12,175 bases of DNA from an uncultured Bacteroidota bacterium (GTDB lineage: Bacteria; Bacteroidota; Bacteroidia; NS11-12g; UBA955): positions 1-12,175 of the forward strand of contig CAJBVU010000202.1 of NCBI GenBank assembly GCA_903959115.1, in the 5' to 3' direction. Positions 7,091 through 12,175 of this stretch are shown in pieces. The position numbers were made by a program, and so were the translations under genes. The stretch's first letter is position 1; the number at the start of each line of letters is the position of its first letter. The notes beneath the pieces are model-generated. The model saw nothing but the letters and a program-made list of their open reading frames with translations, did not search any database and had not been told where the DNA came from.

Positions 7091-7951
7091 ATGAAACGAA
7101 TTAAATCAACTAGTATCACTGCAATTATCGCTTCGACGCTAATTTGGGGTTGCGATACCAACTTGGACATGTCAAGCATTGAACACACCCCAAAGCTCGT
7201 AGTTAATTCATTTGTAAATAGCGATGAATTGTTTTCTGTTCAAGTATCATCTACAATTCCAATTAACGACACCAATCCACCAAAGATGATTGAAAATGCA
7301 ATCGTCACGGTGAATGATGGCTCCAATACATCCAAATTAGTCTACGATCTTTCGGTTCAGAAATACTTAGCAACTTTCAAGCCCAGCCCAGGAAAGGTAT
7401 ATACAGTACGAGTTGAAAAAGGCAATTTCAACACTGCCTCGGGCACATTAACAATTCCAAACCGAGTGGTGAGTGCGAAATCCATTTGGAAAGACAGAAC
7501 CGGATTTGATTCAATGGGCTTCGAAACGGGAACTTTAACCTGCTTTATTTCCGACCCAGGCTCTGAACGCAATTACTACGAAATTAACTTGTATCGCTTT
7601 GATGACTTTACCCAAGAGTGGTTGATAATGCCTCCTACGACAACAGATCCATTTTTGAATGAGAACGGAATCAAAACAGATATTGGAGGACTTCTAATTG
7701 ACGACAGAAGTTTCAATGGTTCCGCCAAACAATTTGATTTTATTACGAGCTACGGAAACGCCGGAATCCAATATAAATTTCTGGTTGAAGTACGATCTCT
7801 AAGCGATGATTACTATCGTTATTTGCAATCATTGGCGAGCTATAATGCCCAAGGGGGAATTTTCTCAGACCCATCGCCAGTATACAGCAATATTACTAAC
7901 GGAAGGGGTATTTGTGCCGGTGCCGCAATCCAAAAAGACACGATTAAATAA
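7091..7951 (+). CDS. DUF4249-family lipoprotein, partner of the upstream receptor
   Basis: A 286-residue predicted lipoprotein. The N-terminus is basic (MKRIK), followed by a hydrophobic stretch and a lipobox-like LIWGC with the lipidated cysteine at residue 21. The Trp at -2 is atypical, but the position is right. The mature part begins like DUF4249 proteins: an acidic segment, then PKLVVNSFVNSDELFSVQVS (about 35-54), a short beta-rich domain with ENAIVTVNDG (70-79) and a GKVYTVRVEKG segment. The C-terminal half is DUF4249-like, with repeated YYEINLYRF and YYRYLQSL patterns. It starts one base after the receptor stop, so translation is coupled. DUF4249 proteins commonly sit beside TonB-dependent receptors in Bacteroidota and are presumed to lie on the outer membrane as an accessory or lid, by analogy with SusD. 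The family's molecular function is unknown. No strong acidic surface-export signal follows the cysteine, so orientation is open. Confidence 0.8.
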   Translation: MKRIKSTSITAIIASTLIWGCDTNLDMSSIEHTPKLVVNSFVNSDELFSVQVSSTIPINDTNPPKMIENAIVTVNDGSNTSKLVYDLSVQKYLATFKPSPGKVYTVRVEKGNFNTASGTLTIPNRVVSAKSIWKDRTGFDSMGFETGTLTCFISDPGSERNYYEINLYRFDDFTQEWLIMPPTTTDPFLNENGIKTDIGGLLIDDRSFNGSAKQFDFITSYGNAGIQYKFLVEVRSLSDDYYRYLQSLASYNAQGGIFSDPSPVYSNITNGRGICAGAAIQKDTIK

Positions 7952-7973
7952 TTACTTAAGAATTACTCTGCCT

Positions 7974-10781
7974 GTGTCTTCAATAGAAAAGAAAATAAAA
8001 ATCATCAATGCCCAACAGCATAATCTACAGCACGTTAGCGTAGATATTGATCATGGTTCTTTTACCGTGGTTACTGGCGTTTCAGGAAGTGGAAAGTCGA
8101 GTCTGGTTTTTGAAACCTTGTTCGCTGAAGGTCAGCGTCGTTACGTGGAAAGTCTGAGTAGCTATGCAAGACAGTTCCTTGGTAGAATGAAAAAGCCCCT
8201 GGTGGATGACATTCAAGGCCTTTGCCCAGCAGTAGCTATCGAACAAAAAGTCAATACTAGAAATCCCAGAAGTACCGTAGCAACTTCAACGGAAATTTAC
8301 GATTATATTAAATTGCTCTTTAGTCGTGCTGGACATACAATATCACCTGTATCAGGTAGGGAGGTAAAACGCGAATCCTCAGAAGACGTTTATCATTTTT
8401 GTCTAGGTAGAAAAGATGGGGAGAGATTACTGATTCTAGCGCCGCAAACTTTAAAAGCTTATAGCAACACAGACTGGGATTTACTCATTCAGAAAGGGTA
8501 CAGTCGAGTTTGGGTAAATAACGAAACGGTTTCCGTTCAGACATTAATCGACGATGCAATTTCGATAAAAACAGAGTTGTTTATCATTGTAGATCGTTTG
8601 ACGATACAAAAGGACGATGATGAGTTTCAATCAAGATTGTTCGATGCTTGCGAAACTGCATTTTGGGAAGGCGAGGGTAATTGCAGCATTTACCTTACAG
8701 ACACAAAAGAGAAAATCGAATTTAACAATCGTTTTGAAATGGACGGTATGAAATTCGAACTTCCCACTCGTGATTTCCTTAGTTTCAACAACCCACATGG
8801 GGCTTGCCGAACTTGCGAAGGATTTGGATCTGTTTTGGGGTTAGACAACGATCTAATAATTCCTGATACATCGCTGAGTGTATTTGAAGGTGCCGTAGCC
8901 CCCTGGAAAGGCGAAGTGATGGGCGAGTGGCGGAACGATTTTATTCGATTGGCAAACAAAGTAGATTTTCCTATCCATAGAGCAATCAGAGACTTGGATG
9001 AGGAACAAATCCAGCTCCTTTGGAATGGGAGCAAAGCCTTACCTGGTATTTACGATTTCTTCAAATACATCGAAGAAAAATCATATAAAATTCAATACCG
9101 AGTCTTAGCGGCTCGTTATCGTGGAAAAACCACCTGTCCGGATTGTTTGGGGACCCGACTCAGAAAAGAAGCGGCCTACGTAAAAATTATTTCGGAATTT
9201 GTTGACCAAAACCATCCAAAGCACCTTAATATTCAAGAGCTTTTGTTAATGGAGGTCGATAAAGCATTGAATTATTTCAATCATCTACAATTAAACGATA
9301 CCGACCAATCCATTGCTTATAGAATCATTGAGGAAATACAAAATCGATTACAATTCCTTAGCGATGTGGGTTTGGGTTATTTGTCGTTGAATCGATTAAG
9401 CAATACCCTTAGCGGTGGAGAAAGTCAGCGAATCAACTTGGCGACGTCTTTGGGTAGCAACTTAACTGGTTCAATGTATATTCTCGATGAACCAAGTATT
9501 GGATTGCATTCACGAGATACGGAACGACTCATTACAGTATTGAAAGCCTTGCAAAACGAGGGAAATACGGTGATAGTTGTTGAACACGACGAAGAGATCA
9601 TGCGCAGTGCTGAAAACCTCATTGATATTGGGCCTTTGGCTGGAACACATGGGGGGAAATTACTGTATCAAGGAACTTTTGAAGGTCTGAGAGATTGTGA
9701 GAGCAGTTTAACATCAAAATATCTCAACAATATCGAAGAGATAGCAGTACCTAAATCGAGAAGAAAAACGCCTCATTACATTGAAATTGAAGGCGCTACG
9801 GCGAATAACCTTAAGAATGTAACGGCTAAGTTTCCATTGGAGTCCCTCACTGCTGTCACTGGCGTATCGGGATCCGGGAAAACAACATTAATCAAACAGG
9901 TTTTATTCCCCGCCTTGAGCCGTGAATTGGGCCAGTTCAGCACAATAAAGCCTGGCAAACACAAAAAACTATCCGGGTCGATTTCATTGATTAAAGCCAT
10001 AGAAATGGTGGATCAGAACCCCATCGGCAAGAGTAGTCGAAGTAACCCAGTGACATACGTTAAGGCCTTTGATGAAATTCGCGACCTTTTTGCCAATACT
10101 CCAACGTCTAAATTCAACGGATTTAAACCTTCCCATTTCTCTTTCAATGTGGATGGCGGAAGATGCGATAACTGTCAGGGTGAAGGTGAAACAGTTATTG
10201 AAATGCAATTCATGGCCGACATCAAGTTGGAATGTGAGGCATGTGGCGGACAGCGATACAAAAAAGAAGTGCTCGAAGTTGAATACAACGGGAAGAATAT
10301 CTTTGATGTACTTGAGATGACGGTTGATGAGGCGATGATTTTCTTTGATGAGTTAAAAAATATCAGGGATCGATTAAAGCCATTGCAAGATGTTGGTTTA
10401 GGCTATGTGAAACTCGGTCAAGGTTCAAATACCTTGAGTGGAGGAGAAGCGCAGCGGGTGAAATTGGCGTTTTTCTTAAGTAAAGCGAGTCCAAATAAAG
10501 AGGGAGGGACCTTGTTTATTTTTGATGAACCCACCACAGGTTTGCATTTTCATGATATAAAAAAATTGATGGCCTCCTTTCAGGCATTAATTGCTCAAGG
10601 CAACACAGTGATTTGCATCGAACACAATATGGACGTTATCAAATGCGCTGACTGGATCATCGATTTGGGCCCCGAAGCGGGGAATGCTGGCGGTAATTTG
10701 GTGTTTCAAGGACTGCCGGAAGATATCCATATGGCGGCAGACAGCATCACCGGTCCTTATTTGATGGAAAAACTGAAATAA
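7974..10781 (+). CDS. uvrA: UvrA-family excinuclease ATPase (likely GTG start)
   Basis: A 935-residue UvrA, the dimeric ATPase that finds bulky DNA damage and loads UvrB in nucleotide excision repair. The GTG at 7974 is chosen because it puts the conserved KIINAQQHNL start at the usual place and lies 22 bases after the DUF4249 stop. An in-frame ATG at 7806 would add 56 non-conserved residues overlapping that gene. Both ABC ATPase units are intact. The first has Walker A GVSGSGKSS at 35-43, signature SGGE from 480 and Walker B DEPSIGLH at 505-512. The second has Walker A GVSGSGKTT at 630-638, signature SGGE from 822 and Walker B DEPTTGLH from 851. CPDC is at 388-391, and the C-terminal zinc finger (C731, C734, C754, C757) is complete. 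In the first zinc module only C278 and C281 remain; F254 and D257 replace the other pair. The domain after the first Walker region looks UvrB-binding but divergent. It may be a second UvrA paralogue. No LexA box is visible. Confidence 0.93.
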   Translation: MSSIEKKIKIINAQQHNLQHVSVDIDHGSFTVVTGVSGSGKSSLVFETLFAEGQRRYVESLSSYARQFLGRMKKPLVDDIQGLCPAVAIEQKVNTRNPRSTVATSTEIYDYIKLLFSRAGHTISPVSGREVKRESSEDVYHFCLGRKDGERLLILAPQTLKAYSNTDWDLLIQKGYSRVWVNNETVSVQTLIDDAISIKTELFIIVDRLTIQKDDDEFQSRLFDACETAFWEGEGNCSIYLTDTKEKIEFNNRFEMDGMKFELPTRDFLSFNNPHGACRTCEGFGSVLGLDNDLIIPDTSLSVFEGAVAPWKGEVMGEWRNDFIRLANKVDFPIHRAIRDLDEEQIQLLWNGSKALPGIYDFFKYIEEKSYKIQYRVLAARYRGKTTCPDCLGTRLRKEAAYVKIISEFVDQNHPKHLNIQELLLMEVDKALNYFNHLQLNDTDQSIAYRIIEEIQNRLQFLSDVGLGYLSLNRLSNTLSGGESQRINLATSLGSNLTGSMYILDEPSIGLHSRDTERLITVLKALQNEGNTVIVVEHDEEIMRSAENLIDIGPLAGTHGGKLLYQGTFEGLRDCESSLTSKYLNNIEEIAVPKSRRKTPHYIEIEGATANNLKNVTAKFPLESLTAVTGVSGSGKTTLIKQVLFPALSRELGQFSTIKPGKHKKLSGSISLIKAIEMVDQNPIGKSSRSNPVTYVKAFDEIRDLFANTPTSKFNGFKPSHFSFNVDGGRCDNCQGEGETVIEMQFMADIKLECEACGGQRYKKEVLEVEYNGKNIFDVLEMTVDEAMIFFDELKNIRDRLKPLQDVGLGYVKLGQGSNTLSGGEAQRVKLAFFLSKASPNKEGGTLFIFDEPTTGLHFHDIKKLMASFQALIAQGNTVICIEHNMDVIKCADWIIDLGPEAGNAGGNLVFQGLPEDIHMAADSITGPYLMEKLK

Positions 10782-10783
10782 AT

Positions 10784-10797
10784 CAAGCATCGGCTTG
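10784..10797 (+). terminator. Small hairpin after uvrA, possible weak terminator
   Basis: CAAGC and GCTTG form a perfect 5-bp stem around the loop ATCG, three bases after the uvrA stop, followed by an AT-rich tract (TAAATATTTAT) rather than a clean T-run. It is well placed to end the folB/receptor/uvrA transcript, but the short stem makes this a weak candidate. Confidence 0.3.
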
Positions 10798-10849
10798 TAA
10801 ATATTTATCTAAGAAAAATCCACATTAACCGAGAACCGAACGGGAGGAT

Positions 10850-10864
10850 TTAATATTTTATTAA
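10850..10864. repeat. AT-rich inverted repeat overlapping the M16 promoter
   Basis: TTAATA and TATTAA are perfect inverted arms of 6 bases separated by TTT. The right arm overlaps the candidate -7 box of the downstream protease gene. It could be an operator or simply an AT-rich coincidence; nothing identifies a binding protein. Confidence 0.3.
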
Positions 10865-10869
10865 CTTCG
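10862..10869 (+). promoter_or_regulatory. Candidate -7 promoter box for the M16 protease gene
   Basis: TAACTTCG matches the Bacteroidota -7 consensus TAnnTTTG with one mismatch (C for the third T). Eight bases separate it from the ATG at 10878, so the leader would be only about 3-4 bases. No -33 TTG is seen at the expected spacing. It lies in the only sizeable gap on the plus strand between uvrA and this gene. Confidence 0.4.
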
Positions 10870-10877
10870 CAGAACTT

Positions 10878-12175
10878 ATGAAAAAATTGTTAGTTCTCTG
10901 CTTGTCGATTGGGTCATTTATCTCCCTAACACAAGCACAAGCAACACTTATCGAAAAGGTGGATGCAAAACCTGGTAAATTGATTGTCCCTTACCAGAAA
11001 TTCCAGTATCCCAATGGCTTAACGCTTATGGTAAGTGAGGATCACAGCGATCCCGTAACTCACCTAAATGTAACTTATCACGTTGGATCTGCGAGAGAAA
11101 CACGCGGTAAATCTGGCTTTGCGCACTTCTTTGAGCACATGTTATTTCAAGGTTCTAAGCACATCGCCGATGAAGAACATTTCAAAATCATTAAGAATTA
11201 TGGGGGAGATGTCAATGGTAACACCACTAGAGACCGTACCGTTTATATTGAAACATTCCCAAGCAACTTTACTGAGACCGCCCTTTGGATGGAAGCAGAT
11301 CGTATGGGATTTTTCCTTGAAGCTTTCACCAATAAGAAATTCGAAATCCAACGTAGTACTGTTAAGAATGAAAAGGATGAGCGTTACGATGCACCCTATG
11401 GTTTCTTGATGGAGGTAAAAGACCAAGAATTGTATCCGAAAGAGCACCCATACAGCTGGTCAACCATTGGTTTTGTTGATGATTTGGATCGTGCGGATAG
11501 CAATGACCTTAAGAACTTCTTTTTGCGTTGGTATTCTCCAAACAATGCCTGCGTTATTGTGAGCGGAGATGTTAATACCAACGAAGTGGTAGCTTGGGTT
11601 GATAAGTACTTCGGAAACATTCAACGCGGCCCGGAAGTAAAAAAGCAGGCGGTTCCAAGAGTAAAAATTACAGAAAATAAGGTAGCGACATATCCTGATG
11701 CGAATGCTTATGTACCATTGATTTATTCAACTTTTGTAGGTGTTCCGGTTGGACACGCGGACGAAGCGGCTTTGGACGTGTTGACCTATTTGATGGGTGG
11801 AACAAGAAGTTCTACATTATATAAGAAGTTTGTTGATGCGGAATGGGCATTACAAGCCAATGCGAGCAACAATCCATTGAGTTCCATTAACCATGAGTTG
11901 GCCGGTGAAATTTCTTTCACTGTCGTTGGTTATCCTTATTCCGATGTGCCTAGACTTCAAAAAATGATGAAAAGCGCCATCGATTCTTTTGGAATCATTG
12001 GATTCTCTGATGAAGATTTGGATCGTGCTAAAACCAATATCCTCAGTAATTATTCTAGCGGACTTGAAGATGTGAGCACCAAAGCCAACTACTTGAGTTC
12101 TTTCTGGTACTTGGATGCTAAGAATGCCGATGGTAACAGTTATAACTTGGAAGACGATGCAAGTCGTTATAGAAA
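10878..12175 (+). CDS. M16 (insulinase/pitrilysin) family zinc protease, 3' end cut by window edge
   Basis: An open frame of 432 codons from an ATG at 10878 continues past the window end. Residues 1-22 (MKKLLVLCLSIGSFISLTQAQA) are a signal peptide with an AQA cleavage site; Cys8 is not in a lipobox. The mature enzyme should therefore be periplasmic or surface-associated. The zinc site is the inverted motif HFFEH (H83, E86 catalytic, H87), with the third ligand in VKNEKDE (E165, 78 residues after H87), the normal M16 spacing. After this come HPYSWSTIGFVDDL (about 187-200), RWYSPNNACVIVSGDV and the start of the second, non-catalytic M16 domain (about residue 210 on), which contains YLMGGTRSSTLYKKFVD. 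M16 proteases degrade peptides inside a clamshell made by two halves. The arginine-tyrosine pair of the second half is not conclusively seen here, and whether the gene carries one or two M16 repeats lies beyond the edge. Confidence 0.92.
   Translation, partial: MKKLLVLCLSIGSFISLTQAQATLIEKVDAKPGKLIVPYQKFQYPNGLTLMVSEDHSDPVTHLNVTYHVGSARETRGKSGFAHFFEHMLFQGSKHIADEEHFKIIKNYGGDVNGNTTRDRTVYIETFPSNFTETALWMEADRMGFFLEAFTNKKFEIQRSTVKNEKDERYDAPYGFLMEVKDQELYPKEHPYSWSTIGFVDDLDRADSNDLKNFFLRWYSPNNACVIVSGDVNTNEVVAWVDKYFGNIQRGPEVKKQAVPRVKITENKVATYPDANAYVPLIYSTFVGVPVGHADEAALDVLTYLMGGTRSSTLYKKFVDAEWALQANASNNPLSSINHELAGEISFTVVGYPYSDVPRLQKMMKSAIDSFGIIGFSDEDLDRAKTNILSNYSSGLEDVSTKANYLSSFWYLDAKNADGNSYNLEDDASRYR

Noticed and set aside
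7950..7967. Two copies of AATTACT spaced 11 bases apart before uvrA
   Set aside because: Seven-base AT-rich repeats occur often by chance, and no promoter or known operator accompanies them.
7806..7973. ATG at 7806 as the uvrA start
   Set aside because: It lies inside the DUF4249 gene in another frame and adds residues with no resemblance to UvrA N-termini; the GTG at 7974 gives the normal beginning.
8690..9034. Minus-strand open frames inside uvrA and the M16 gene (8690-9034, 9776-10208, 11142-11620)
   Set aside because: They are antisense to strongly conserved coding sequence, with low-complexity or compositionally odd translations and no family resemblance.

Overview
The window comes from the chromosome of a Bacteroidota bacterium. 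The evidence is moderately AT-rich DNA, start codons that mostly lack a Shine-Dalgarno sequence, promoter boxes close to the Bacteroidota -7 consensus TAnnTTTG, a TonB-dependent receptor paired with a DUF4249 lipoprotein, and a pair of acyltransferases resembling the glycine-lipid enzymes GlsA and GlsB. I cannot place it below phylum level. No rRNA, tRNA, CRISPR array, insertion sequence or phage gene is visible.

Left part, minus strand (about 4295 down to 1): four tightly spaced genes read leftwards and look like one operon. They encode a glutaryl-CoA dehydrogenase type acyl-CoA dehydrogenase, an alpha-D-phosphohexomutase (phosphoglucomutase/phosphomannomutase), a PlsC-like O-acyltransferase (GlsA-like) and an OlsB/GlsB-like N-acyltransferase that runs off the left edge. 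A good -7 box (TACATTTG) lies just ahead of the first gene. The last two genes together would make an N-acyl, O-acyl amino-acid membrane lipid.

Middle, plus strand: a 62-base divergent gap separates the operon from folB (dihydroneopterin aldolase, folate synthesis). Next come an outer-membrane TonB-dependent receptor with an N-terminal carboxypeptidase-regulatory-like domain and, one base later, a DUF4249 lipoprotein. The two should form an outer-membrane complex with an unknown substrate. A UvrA-family excision-repair ATPase follows 22 bases on and probably starts at a GTG. It retains all ABC ATPase motifs but lacks half of the first zinc module.

Right part: a 96-base gap holds a small hairpin, an AT-rich inverted repeat and a weak promoter. 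Beyond it an M16 (insulinase/pitrilysin family) zinc protease with a signal peptide runs off the right edge.

Overall this is mostly housekeeping and envelope-related DNA. I found no convincing undescribed multi-gene system. The points most worth a second look are the co-transcription of the lipid acyltransferases with a sugar-phosphate mutase and an acyl-CoA dehydrogenase, promoters placed so close to start codons that the mRNAs would be leaderless or nearly so, the orphan-substrate receptor/lipoprotein pair, and the altered zinc module of UvrA.
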